From Zingiber officinale (Eukaryota > Streptophyta > Magnoliopsida > Zingiberales > Zingiberaceae): a DNA stretch of 64,000 nucleotides. The position numbers and the translations under genes are program-made. The stretch is taken from NCBI RefSeq assembly GCF_018446385.1, contig NC_055996.1, forward strand, positions 54,234,365-54,298,364, written 5' to 3'. Each line of letters opens with the position of its first letter. The first letter of the stretch is position 1. The notes under the pieces are model-generated. The model ran no database searches, was not told the DNA's origin, and was given only the letters and a program-made list of their open reading frames with translations. This document shows positions 46,882 through 58,501 of this stretch, piece after piece.

Positions 46882-49514
46882 CTATGCTGCCATATATGCT
46901 GTCATACATCTGATCCCCATCCCCTCAACATGTCCATCAAAATCTTTCGCCGGAAGGGCCTTAGTGAAAGGATTTGCCAGGTTATCTTCTGATGCAATCT
47001 TGGCGACAACAACTTCTCCTCGCTTTACGATGTCTCGTATCAAGTGGTACTTGCGCTCAATGTGTTTACTTGCCTTATGGGCTCGTAATTCCTTCGAGTT
47101 TGCTACTGCATCACTATTATCACAATAAATTATGATAATTTTGGGCAAACTAGGAATCACATCTAAGTCCATCAAGAAGTTTCTGAGCCATACAACTTCT
47201 TTGGCTGCCTCAGAGGCTGCCACATACTCAGCTTCCATAGTGGAGTTTAAAACACATTTCTACTCAACACTCCTCCTTGCTATGGCTCCACCTCCCAAAG
47301 TAAGCACATATCCTGAGGTCGACTTACTATTGTCCCTATCTGATTGAAAGTCCGAATCTGTGTAACCCACAGGGAGCAAATCATTTGTCTGGTAAACTAG
47401 CATATAATCTCTAGTCCTTTTCAGGTACTTCAATATATGTTTTACGGCAGTCCAATGTTCATGTCCTGGGTTACTTTGATATCTGCTAACCATGCTTACG
47501 GTAAAACAAATATTCGGTCTCGTACCTAGCATCGCATACATTAAGCTTCCTATAGCCGAAGCATAAGGAACTGCCTTGATGTTCTCTATTTCCTTTGATA
47601 TTTTAGGAGACATCTCTTTAGATAAAGGTACTCCATGCTGAAAAGGTAGAAAACCTTTCTTAGAGTTTTGCATGCTAAAACGAGCTAGAATAGTATCGAT
47701 GTATGAAGCTTGGGATAAGCACAACATTCTTTTCTTGTGATCCCTTATTACTTTGATCCCAAGAATATGTCCACATTCTCCCAAATCCTTCATATCAAAC
47801 TGCTTGGACAACTATACTCTTACGTCTGGCAACACTTTAACATTGTTGCCAATGAGTAAAATGTCATCTATGTATAGTACAAGAAATACCACCATGTTTC
47901 CATCACTCTTCTTGTATACACAAGACTCATCCGAACACTGAATAAATCCATAAGACTGTATCACTTCATTAAACCGGATGTTCCAAGATCTCGAAGCTTG
48001 CTTCAGTCCATAGATAGACCGATTGAGCTTACATACAAGATGCTCTTTGCCCTTTGCAATAAATCCCTCTGGTTGCTTCATATGGATATTTTCTTCAAGA
48101 CTTCCATTAAGGAAAGCTGTCTTAACATCCATTTGCCAAATCTCATAATTCATATGAGCAGCAATAGATAAAAGAATCCCGATAGACTTAAGCATGACTA
48201 CTAGCAAAAAGGTTTTCTCATAATCGATTCCCTCTTTTTGAGTATATCCTTTTGCAACAAGCCTTGCTTTGAAGGTTTTCACCTTCCAGTCTGTCCGTCT
48301 TTTTCTTTTGTAGACTCATTTACATCCAATGGCTTTTACATCATTTGGTGGTTCTACAAGCTCCCATACCTGATTAGAGTACATAGATTCTATTTCAGAG
48401 TTCATTGTACTTTGTCAGGATGTTGCATCTTTATCTTGGAATGCTTCATCATATGTCTAGGGATCAGGTTCATGTTCACCAGGGATCAAGTCCGAAAATT
48501 CTCCTAAAACATAAATCTATCAGGTTGTCGAACAACCCTCCCACTATGACGTGACACTGCTTGTAATTGTGTATCATTTGTGACACATGTTGTAGTTTTT
48601 TGTGGTATCTCATCTTGTACTGTTGGTACTAGATTAGACATGTCCTCTCTTACTTCTTTAAGAATAATTTTACTCATAGGTTTGTGGTTCATTACATAGT
48701 CCTCTTCTAAAAATCGGGCATGAGTGCTAACAATGACCTTTTGATCTTTAGGACTATAAAATAAACCACCTTTCGTTCCTTTAGGATAACCTACAAACAA
48801 GCGAATTTCTGTACATGATTCCAACTTATCAGTGTCTCCCTTCAGCATATGTGCTGGACTACCCCAAATCTGAATATGTTTCAGACTAGGCTTACGTTCA
48901 TTCCATAATTCTGTGGGAGCAGAGGTTACTCACTTAGAAGGTACCAAGTTTAAAATGTACACTGTCGTTTCCAGAGCATATCCCCAAAATGAATTTGGTA
49001 ATTCTGAATAACTCATCATTGATCTAACCATTTCCATAAGAGTCCTATTCCTTCGTTCTGCCACATTATTCTGTTGGGGTGTACTAGGTGCAGACAGTTG
49101 GGATTGAATCTCGACCTCTGATAAGTAACTCCTAAACTCTCCTAAGAGGTACTCGCCACCACGATCAGACCATAGTGTCTTGATACCTTTACCATGATGT
49201 TTCTCCACATCAGCCTTATATTCTTTGAACTTATCAAAGCACTCAGACTTGCGGTGTATCAAGTAAATGTACCCGTATCTCGAATAGTCATCTATAAAAG
49301 AGACAAAATATTCGAAACCACCTCTTGCCTGGATAGTCATAGGTCCACACAAATCAGAATGAACCAATTCCAACACATCTTTGGCTCTATACCCCTTGGC
49401 CTTAAATGTTCTCTTAGTCATTTTTCCTTCCAAGCAAGATTCGCAGGTTGGAAAATTTTCCACCACTAATGAACCCAAAGGTCCATCGACTATTAGCCTT
49501 TGAATCCTACTCAA
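46882..49514 (-). pseudogene. Element B pol: integrase, RT and RNase H (broken)
   Basis: From the 5' side: the integrase zinc region and core at 48930-49514 (NFPTCESCLEGKMTKR, HSDLCGPM, ending with PQQNNVAERRNRTLMEMVRS, so the catalytic Glu region is present). A linker frame lies at 48504-48848. RT is at 47812-48282, with QMDVKTAFLNGSLEE and the intact active-site block VLYIDDILLIGNN. A TAG at 47812-47814 replaces a conserved Trp. The rest of RT and RNase H follow at 47260-47811 and 46882-47238 (MEAEY, YCDNSDAVANSKE). Several frame breaks separate the pieces. Confidence 0.87.
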
Positions 49515-50486
49515 GTTAATATGACCAAGCCTGAGATGCCAAAGATATGTTTGGTTTATTTCTGAAGGTTACTTTCTCTTATTAGAATTAGAAGACGTGT
49601 TATTAATTTCCATTTATTGTATTGTGGGAGTTATTGGATTTAGAGTATACAAATTGCCAACCAACGTACCAGAATAGATAACCATCATATTTTTCTTGAC
49701 AGCCACTTTGTCATCGAAAGAAACAGAATATCCATCCTTAAATAATTTAGAAACTGAAATCAAGTTCTTTCTAAAACATGGCACGTAAAGATAATTTCTC
49801 AAAATCTATGTTTTATTCCTATCAAAAGATAAATAAACATCTCTCACTGCAACAACCGCCACTCTCGTAGCATTGCCCATGTAGACAGTGATTTCCCCTT
49901 CATGTAGTAGTCCGGATTCCTGGAACCCCTGCAATGAATTACAGACATGATTAGTGGCTCCCGTATCTGCACACCAGGTACTGGTAGATAACACTGCTAA
50001 ATATGTTTCGACAACTAATAAATAAGATACACCTTCATTGTTCTTGTTTCTACGAGGACAGTTCGTCAAATGAGCTATCATCTTGAGGATATGATCCCTT
50101 ACGGGTATCCCCTCACTCATGGTGGTCGTCATTAAGTTTCTCATGACTTCCTGCCTGGCAGCCTGATTCTGGTGTGCGAAGAGTTTCTTGAGATTGATCA
50201 TCATGTCATAGGTAGTGGGTAGGGCCTAATGCTGATGCTGCAGTACATTTGACATAGAAGCCAAAATGTAACACCGCACCATCTCATATGCCTTGACCCA
50301 TTTCCTATGTCTCTCTATCTCCTCTTCACTAGAATCCTTATCAGGCACGCTAGGACATACCTAAAGAAGTACGAACTTATATCCTTCAGCAGTTAAGACA
50401 ATGTCCAAGTTTCGTTTCCAATCAATATAATTGAGACCAGTAAGTTTGTTTTCTTTCAATATAACATCAAGAGGATTGAAAACCAT
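49515..50486 (-). pseudogene. Element B gag-protease with in-frame gag deletion
   Basis: Gag starts at the ATG at 50486. Stops interrupt it near 50357 and 50230. The stretch 49806-50204 is open and fuses HILKMIAHL directly to TNCPRRNKNNEG: the segment between that gag helix and the last Cys of the zinc knuckle (about 120 residues in element A) has been removed without loss of frame. The protease motif WCADTGATNH follows. Without the knuckle this gag should not package RNA normally. Confidence 0.85.
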
Positions 50487-51554
50487 TTGAAATCCTAAGA
50501 ATCATAACATATTTAGTCAAAACTTTAGAATTTAAAATAATATTGATACTCAAACAATATCATTTAAATTCACCAACACCTCAAAACACCGTGAATTTTG
50601 TATGCCACGATAGTGTAGACGTATACGAAATCAAATATTTGTAAGAGGGGGGTTTACCCATTAATTTTATTATCTTATCAACCTGACTTTATGACAAATA
50701 AAATTAATAGTTGGTTTTTCTTCGGTCACACAAATAATAGTAGTGACTCCAATGGGGAGTATATTATTAAATGTGCCTAAGTATATACCATTACTTGATA
50801 CTTAGTCCATTAAATAGGATTGTGCCCCTTTAGATGGAGAAGATCACACAAACCTAAATAATTTCCTATAATCATCCATAAAGGAAGTTTGATCTAGTGA
50901 TCCGCAAACAAACTCATCCGCGCAAGTTTGAATGCATCACTTACAAACCAGTAATGGAGACCGTGGAATTTAAATAATCTCTCTCCCACTTAGTTATTTA
51001 AAACGAGAAATTTTAACATGCACACACACACAGCACATATAAACAGTATAAAAGACAATAAATATGAAAAATAATTTTCCAACTATTATGGCCTCATCCA
51101 TAGATGTCCTCCGTGTGCCATCAACCCTAGCCGCCGTCAATGGGTCATGTCGTCGCATCTATCTTGCTTCCTTTTCTGCTGTGCCTTTGGTCCTCAAATA
51201 GCACCACGCCTCGCAAGGATACGATCTGCGACAAAAATAAAATTTTACATTTATCGATCCTATATTCCATAAGGGAATGTACATATAATCTAGATCGAAC
51301 AGAATGTAAAATCCTAAAACTAATACAGCTCCTGCTATATTTAATAATTACAATCATGCACACACATAAAATGCCCTCGACATGTCCGAGGGTCCAAATC
51401 ACACACACACACAATAGGGCCATAATAGTTGGAACTAGGATGTCTGCAACCACAAAGTTAATCTATTTGCACATCCTACTATTATCCTACCTAAATTTAT
51501 GTATGAAAAGTGCATAATTTAACTGAAAACCAAACACACAGAGGCAGAAAACTA
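50487..51554 (-). other. Untranslated leader of element B
   Basis: Collinear with the leader of element A, with the same landmark segments and no conserved frame. Confidence 0.65.
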
Positions 51555-51566
51555 GCTCTGATACCA
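51555..51566 (-). promoter_or_regulatory. Primer-binding site of element B
   Basis: The minus strand reads TGGTATCAGAGC, two bases from the 5' LTR boundary at 51569. Confidence 0.92.
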
Positions 51567-51568
51567 AT

Positions 51569-53763
51569 TGTTGGGTGCTATTCGGAATTCCGTTCTGTTT
51601 CCCCTATACAAAAATTTGTACAAGCACAGAACTTTTCCTAGCAACCCATGTGCTTTTCAGAAGTTAAACTTGGATTGCAAACGAAACTTAACATTATTAA
51701 TCCAAGTTTAACCCATGTCTTTATCAGAAGTTAAACCATATTACAGAAGTTGATTAAATATCTATTTCAAGGATTGACTTCCAGGTCGTTGGCGAGGCAC
51801 TCGACCTTCTTATGTATGGGATCATCCACCACTTCCTAGACAAAGCATTTCAAAGAAATTAAATATTTAAGCTCCTTACAGTAAACCCTAGGTTTAACTA
51901 CAGAGACCTCAATCGAAGCACAAGATCGCTAGCCTCTTGTGTTGGTATTTCAGGATCCATACAAAGGAAAACTAAACTAGTACACAATGGAAACAATTAA
52001 CTAGTTATACCTTTCTTTGCATCTTAAAGACCTCTTGATATTCTGTTGTATTCCTCTCCTCCTCTTGGACGTCGTGTAGGCAACGATCTACCAAGACAAC
52101 ACCACCTGAACCACTTCTTTGCCTCCAAGACTTTCGGCCACCAAGGGATGCTAGAATAAGGAGCCTCCTTCTCTTCTTCTTCTCCTCCAAGTAACCGGCC
52201 ACAAGAAGATGGAGCCTCTTGATGCCGCCGACCCTTGATAAAGGAAACAAGGGGAGAATTGAAAGGGAAGAGGGTCGACCACAACAAGGATTAAAAGAAG
52301 AGACTTAGGTTGTGTTCTACCATAAGACACCATCTACCTCTCTTTTATAATCCTTGGTGAATGCAAAAAAGGAAAGATTTAAAATTAAAACCTTCCTATT
52401 ATGTGTGGCCGACCCTTATTTGGGCAACAATTAAGGAAAATTTTTAATTAAAATATCTCTTTTAAACCATTGTGGATGACTACAAAAAATGAAAGATTTT
52501 AAAATTAAAATATCTCTTTTAAATCCTTTTATGGATGGCTATAAAAGGAAAGTTTTAAAAATTAAAATATCTCTTTTAAGTCCCTTGGAGGATGGCTATA
52601 AAAGGAAAGATTTTAAAATTAAAATTTCTCTTTTAAATTCCTTGGAGGATGGCTACAAAAGGAAAGATTTAAAAAAAAAATAAAACTCCCTTTTAATTCC
52701 CTTGTGGTCAGCCCCTTGCTTGGGCACCAAGCAAGGCTTGACCGACCACCTCTTGGGCTCCAAGCAAAGCTTGGCTGACCCTTGCTTGGGCACCAAGCAA
52801 GGATGTGGCCGACCCATTACTTGGGTAAGAAGTGGACTTAGTTGGATACGAGACTTTATACATAGAGGCTACAACAGGGACCTAGAGGAGGAATTGACTT
52901 TGACCTCCTAATGAGCTTGAGCTTCCTGTGTTCGACCCGAATACCCAACTCAAGTTCATCAATAATAATTCATACCACTAAAGAGTTATTATTGAACTAT
53001 CGGACCAATATCATATTACATTATGGGTTTCTTATCATGAGTGTGTTAATCTCCCTATGTTTAAGATATCAAATGTTTATTAATTAAATGAGTTACCGAT
53101 AACTCACTTAATTAACATCTAGCTCCAAGAGTAGTACCACTCAACTTCATTGTCATGTCGAAACTAAGTCCACCTGCAGAGTTTACATAACAATTCTTAT
53201 GAACTCCTCAAGGGGACATCATCATCCTAATAAATAGGACACAATTTCCTTCTATAATCAACAACACACCATATAAATAATATTATTTCCCAACTTATCG
53301 GGCCTATTGATTTAACGAATAAATCTCACCCTTTGATAAATTAAAGAAATAAATACTAAGTATATGTGCTTGTTATTATATCGGGATTAAGAGTATGCAC
53401 ATCCATAATAACAAAGGTTCTGTTCTTTTATGCAATCAGTATAAAAGGAACAACCTTAAATAGTCCTGCTCAATACACACATAGTGTACTAGTGTAATTT
53501 TATAGTCAAGGTAAACTAATACCAAATTACACTACAACCATTCCAATGGTTTGCCCCAATCCATCTTAGTTGTGAGCTACTATTTATAATTTATAAGGAA
53601 CAGATAACATGATCTTCTGTGTGACACCACACACCAAGTTATCTACAATATAAATTAAAAGGACAACTGCATTTAACTAAATGCAGGCATTTGACCAATG
53701 TGATTTCTCATTTTAAAATAAATATTCATAAAAAAAGTTAGGCTTTTAGTATACATTCTAACA
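51569..53763 (-). repeat. 5' LTR of copia element B
   Basis: A close copy of 44663-46859, including the TATA box (52342-52349), AT-rich tandem units (52450-52695) and hairpin cluster (52710-52810). Differences are few by eye. Confidence 0.9.
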
Positions 53764-53808
53764 TGTGTGTATCTTGGGTGCAGGGATGTAAACATGTAGT
53801 CCTGCGGG

Positions 53809-54001
53809 GATAAATTAAAGAAATAAATACTAAGTATATGTGTTTGTTATTATATTGGGATTAAGAGTACGCGCATCTATAATAACAGAGGTTATGTTCT
53901 TTTATGCAATCAGTATAAAAGGAACAACTTCAAATGGTCCTGCTCAATATACACATAGTGTATTAGTATAATTTTATAGTCAAGATAAACTAATACCAAA
54001 T
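53809..54001 (-). repeat. Detached 193-bp piece of the element B LTR
   Basis: It matches an internal LTR segment (53333-53524, and 46436-46621 in the other copy) from 'gataaattaaagaaataaat' to 'aactaataccaaa', then stops abruptly on both sides in unrelated DNA. It is in direct orientation 45 bp outside the LTR end and carries its own base changes. Confidence 0.8.
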
Positions 54002-55773
54002 GGCAGTGCTCAAATATTTTAACATATGGTCGGCGAGTTTTACATCCCTCAAATGGTCGACGAGTGAAAAGTGGTTGCATGGGTGCAGGGATGGCGGTGC
54101 GGCTTGGCATAGAAGGGATTAGGTTTAGCGTTTTTGATGGTAGAAGGAAAAAAACAAAGGAAAACAACATTTTTTTCATTGCATGTTAATCGCACATTAA
54201 AAAAAACATGATTTTTTTAATTGAATTGCATGGCCAAATAGTATTGGCAAAGAAAAAATGTTAACGTATATATTATTTTTCTTCAATGAATGCAATCCAT
54301 GAATTAGACATGGACTTGAATAATTGGATCATTGAGATTTAATCTAATTTAAATTATTGGTTAATTTAATTAGATTAGTTTGGCCCAATTAAATTTGTCT
54401 GGTTTAAATCATTAGTTGATTTAATTAGATCAATTTGATTCAATAAGAACTCAATCTTGTTCAAACCATTAGTTGGTTTAACAAGATCAGTTTGATTCAA
54501 TCAGACAGGATTGAATCTAATTGGGCTAGATCTTTCTAAATTTTATCAATGAGCCAGATTTATTCTAATGAGTTAGATTTAATCAAAATTGGGCAAGATT
54601 ATCCAATGAGATATGAATGTTCTTAGCCGCAGTACGTGCCGCGCGTTACAAATGCTCTTAACTGTAGTGCGTGTCGTGCACTACGAATGTCTTATGACTT
54701 TTAACAACTTACAATTATGCAACATGCAATGCATGCTACGAATAACATATTTGAGCTGTGAAAAGCCATATTTGTTGTAGTGTCACTTGTCAGGATTGTT
54801 ACTCAAAGTCTTTGATCAAAACATTACATGTTAAGAGTATTGTTGTATGATATGATAAATTAAATAATAAGTGTTATTAGAAAAATAACCTTATGAAATT
54901 TTCTAAAATTTTATAGAAATTTTTTAGAATTTAATTGAAGCTTGTATGATAAGTTTAAGGGGATAGAGGTATTGGGTTTGGAGAAAGCTTGTTTGGATAT
55001 CCAATTAAGATGAGAGTTGATTGGAATTATTAATATAAGGTTTAATTAATTAAACCTAAGTTCCTATTCCTAATCCCTCTTTATCTTCCTGAACTCATCT
55101 TCGCGATTCCCTTCTCCCTTCTCCTCTCTGCGCTACCACCGACTCCCATGGCCTGACACCTGATCAATGCCGCCCTGATGTCGGTGCTCAAGAGCCCTCT
55201 GAGTACCACCCGTGTGCTGCCCTTCAAAGCAACGCCGTCATCTTCTTCATGCAAAGGCCACTTGGCAATGTTGTAGATCTATCACTGACATCTCATATCC
55301 ACAGATCTCCGATCGCGCCGACGTCGTGTGACCACTGTCAATTGAGCCTTCCTTCTCTTTTGATCACTCAAGTTCCATCTGGTTGTTGTCCTATCCACGT
55401 CAACGCCCTTACATGGGCTGGTCTTTGGCCAAGAACAGGGATCCAAGCCCTAACTTTGATTCCCCTATCGTCACACCTACGCGACATAGCTCTGACCACT
55501 AGAATCTCTTGTTCCAACCAACCCTTGCCAAAGACATAGCTCCCTCACTCTAGAATCTTTCCTCCGCTAGGCGTTCAATTTCGGTTGAGTCTTGGTCATC
55601 GGTAGCTAGCTGTAGCCATTAGATACTTCACTCTCGCTAACCCTCTACCTCTAGGGTTAGAGCTGGACCTCTCCCTCTAGTCTGAAGTGAAGCTCTCGGC
55701 CAAAATCCATGTACCAGTCAAACATCACTGTTCCAGCTAGATTTGAGAATTTATTTGGGTAAGATGTTAGTTT
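54002..55773. other. Non-genic sequence, partly one repeat unit
   Basis: There is a degenerate run of 'ttggtttaattagatcagtttgattcaat' phrases at 54340-54600. A GC-rich block at 55090-55700 resembles the transcribed part of an LTR but lacks identifiable ends. The frame at 55249-55539 has no recognisable domain. The last five bases (AGTTT) are the left target duplication of the solo LTR. Confidence 0.35.
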
Positions 55774-56038
55774 TGTTGGTGCAATATCCCCTGGGTCAAA
55801 GTTGATCAAGTTGACTAGGCTTGAGTTGGCTCAAGCTTGAGTCTAGATGTTTGGGTTTCAATATTTGATAATACATGGAGATTGTAGATGCAATCGTCTG
55901 TTTGGGGAGATTGTGATACAATTCCCCTCTGGTCAAGGTTGACCAGTTAGATATGAAGAAGAGTCAAGTAGGTCAAAGAGTTGACTGGATACTTGACTAG
56001 GAAAGTCCTAACTGGAGGTTAGGCATATGTGAAATCTT

Positions 56039-56250
56039 GGTGAGTGAGCCAGGTAAAAGACCTAGTGAGTGAAGCTAGGCAATGGAAAAATCCCGGTGAG
56101 TGAAGCCAGGCAGGTGAAAGTCCCGGTGAGTGAAACCGGGCAATGGAAAGTCCTGGTGAGTGAAGCCAGGCAGGTAGAAGTCCCGGTGAGTGAAGGCGGG
56201 TAGTGGAAAGACCTGGTGAGTGAAACCAGACATGTGGAAATCCAGGTGGG
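56039..56250. repeat. Seven 30-bp tandem repeats in the solo LTR
   Basis: Unit: 'tgagtgaagccaggca', then 'ggtgaaagtcccgg' or 'atggaaagtcctgg', alternating. The complementary strand stays open over the array (56019-56363) and would encode a repeated HSPGLS-type peptide. This is a by-product of a unit divisible by three. Confidence 0.85.
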
Positions 56251-56533
56251 TCAAGGTTGACCGGACATCTGGTGGAAGGAAGTCCAAGTGGGTCATGAAG
56301 GACTAGACACTTGGCACAAGACGGTAAGTCTAAGTGGGTCAAGGTTGATCGGACATTTGACACGAGAAGAAAAGTCCAAGTGGGTCAAAGGGAATGACCG
56401 GACACTTGGTAAAGAAGTCCTAGCAGGTCAAGGTTGACTGGATGCTAGGCATAATATTCCAACAGGTCACGGTTGTCCAGATGTTGGAATTGGAGACCTT
56501 GGACTTGGTTTTAGGCAAGTCAAAGGTGGTTTA

Positions 56534-56880
56534 ATCGATCAATTGATCGATTGAACCAAAGTCCAATTGATTAGTTGATCGATTGGATGTGCGCTGCGAA
56601 GAAAGATGGCCCAATCGATCGGTCGATCGATTGGGAGCTTATGTCATGCGCACAGAAGCTTTCCCAATCGATCAGCCGATCGATTGGGAACCTCCAATCG
56701 ATCGGCCGATCGATTGGGGACATGCTGGATTTCTTGCGCAAACGCGAGAAAGCTTGAATCGATTGGTCGATCGATTCAGGCTATTTCCAGATAGTATAGA
56801 GGCGTTCTGAATTGATTAGCCTATCAATTCAAACCTCCCCAATCAATTGAGAGTCATTTAATCGATTGGGATCCAATCGT
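56534..56880. repeat. Cluster of CGATCGAT palindromes in the solo LTR
   Basis: At least five palindromes of the form caatcgatcNgNcgatcgattgg, each with a different centre ('ggtcgat', 'agccgat', 'ggccgat', 'tggtcga'), spaced 25 to 70 bases apart. The related LTR at 1701-3274 has a matching cluster at about 2070-2560. Confidence 0.8.
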
Positions 56881-57365
56881 TGCGCAGGTTATAGCCGTTG
56901 GCGAATGCTTTCCTCCGCAGATTCTCGACTCCACTCTCAGCGATTCTTCTCCACAGAGCTCAGTGACACACGCTAGTTCTTGAAGAGTCTTGGAGTGAAG
57001 TGCAATTGTATTCCCAAGCATCAAGAGGCATTCCCAAACAAGAAGAGAGCATAAGTGTGTAAACCTTGTAAGGTTTGTGTTTGTATTTCTTCTTATTTTG
57101 AGTTGTATGCGTGTGTGAGTCTTGTACGAGGTTTCTCCACCTCTGGTAGTTGCCAAGAAGGAGTATTTTATTAGTGGAATGAGCGTCGTATGTGGATCCT
57201 TGGATTAGTCACATCTTCTTGAGGTGGATACCAAGTAAATCCTCGTGTTAGCATTGTAGAGTGCTTCGTAGTCTTATTCCGCTGCCTATCAACAATAACG
57301 AAGCAAGCAATCAAGCGCGACGAGCTATTCGCCCCCCTCTAGCACATTTCGACCCTAACAAGTTT

Positions 57366-58501
57366 AAAAGTTGTGAATTAATATTTTGGTTTAAATCACA
57401 GATGTAGATGTATTGATCATGAATTGGAGCATTTGATTTAGTGATCAACATATCCACCTAGCTTCGGTCACATTTCCCCGCAGCAAGCTTTTCGGCTATT
57501 GGTTAACAAAGGAGCATCCAGATTTGCCTGAGTTACAATTGATTTCATCCCTACTTTGGATTTGATTGTTAATTGATGATGGTGTTATGTATAGTTAAAT
57601 ATGAATTGCTTAATGAGAATGTTGGTTGTGGAATAGGGATGATTAGATTTGGTAAATGATTCATTATGCTTAATCAATTAAGGTGTTAGGAGATAATGGA
57701 TGGACAAGTTAATCAGTTGGTTAAAGATCAATGCAGTATCTGATCTATTTTATATGATGAATTAATTGGCATTACCTAATCAGATTAGGATTAGGTTTTG
57801 CTACTTGGTTTATGGTGGAATTTAGCTATAATATACATACTGTTGCAGGGCATTGATATAAGATGAGCAGCTTGACATGGGATTTACTTCTATATGAACT
57901 ACAGATAAAGGTGGGTACTTCTTGATTTGTTTATTTAGATCTTTGACTTTAGTGCATGATCTATATTATTGATTTGGTAGTACTGATTTACTTACCTTGA
58001 CTCTAATTTAGATCTGTTCTGGAGTTTGATACCTTATTGCTTGTCCTTATATTTTGATCTATTGGATATCTATGTAATCTCATTTGTTATTTATGATTGG
58101 GTTGGTTATATATATGCATGATATTACCAAACTATAGTTTAGTTATAGACTTATGTTTATGTATTTATATTATAATATGGTTATATACTTAGGCTCTTGC
58201 CTACAAGTTATTGATATCATATGTAGTATAGATGTATGCTTGTGTAAGGGCATATAGGCTAGTGAGATCATACTTACCTATACTTGATAGAAACCACTCC
58301 CAGGGGTAGCATATTCCACTAGGCTATTCTCTGCGAATCACCATCTATCCTACTGTTTATTATATGTATGATGATACCATGGAGTCCGAGAGGATATTAT
58401 GACTAGATGGCTAGATCCTCTTGTATTTAGATTATTACTATGGTACTTGCTGTTATGGTATCTAGACATAGGTTATTAGACTTATTATTTAATGCATGTA
58501 T
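57366..58501. other. Non-genic sequence between the solo LTR and element C
   Basis: AT-rich, with no long frame or domain. It is the continuation of the DNA left of 55774 once the solo LTR is removed. I recognise nothing in it. Confidence 0.35.

Larger units (their letters stand above)
44663..53763 (-). mobile_element. Copia element B, same family as A
   Basis: The 3' LTR is 44663-46859 (2197 bp) and the 5' LTR 51569-53763 (2195 bp). The PBS is 51555-51566 and the polypurine tract lies at 46860-46870. Internal order matches element A. The five bases outside the two ends differ (CGTTT at 44658-44662, TGTGT at 53764-53768), so a post-insertion rearrangement or inter-element recombination is likely. 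Gag is deleted in part and pol carries several stops, although the RT active site reads YIDD. Confidence 0.9.
55774..57360 (+). mobile_element. Solo LTR, Sirevirus-like family, with AGTTT target duplication
   Basis: Begins TGTTGGTGCAAT and ends GACCCTAACA, 1587 bp. AGTTT stands at 55769-55773 and again at 57361-57365. There is no PBS, polypurine tract or internal sequence on either side. It is therefore a solo LTR left after recombination between the two LTRs of a full element. Family identity with 1701-3274 comes from the termini, the length and shared internal blocks. Confidence 0.93.

Noticed and set aside
56019..56363. Open frame encoding repeated HSPGLS-like peptides
   Set aside because: It is a by-product of a 30-bp tandem repeat, which keeps one frame open; nothing else supports a gene.
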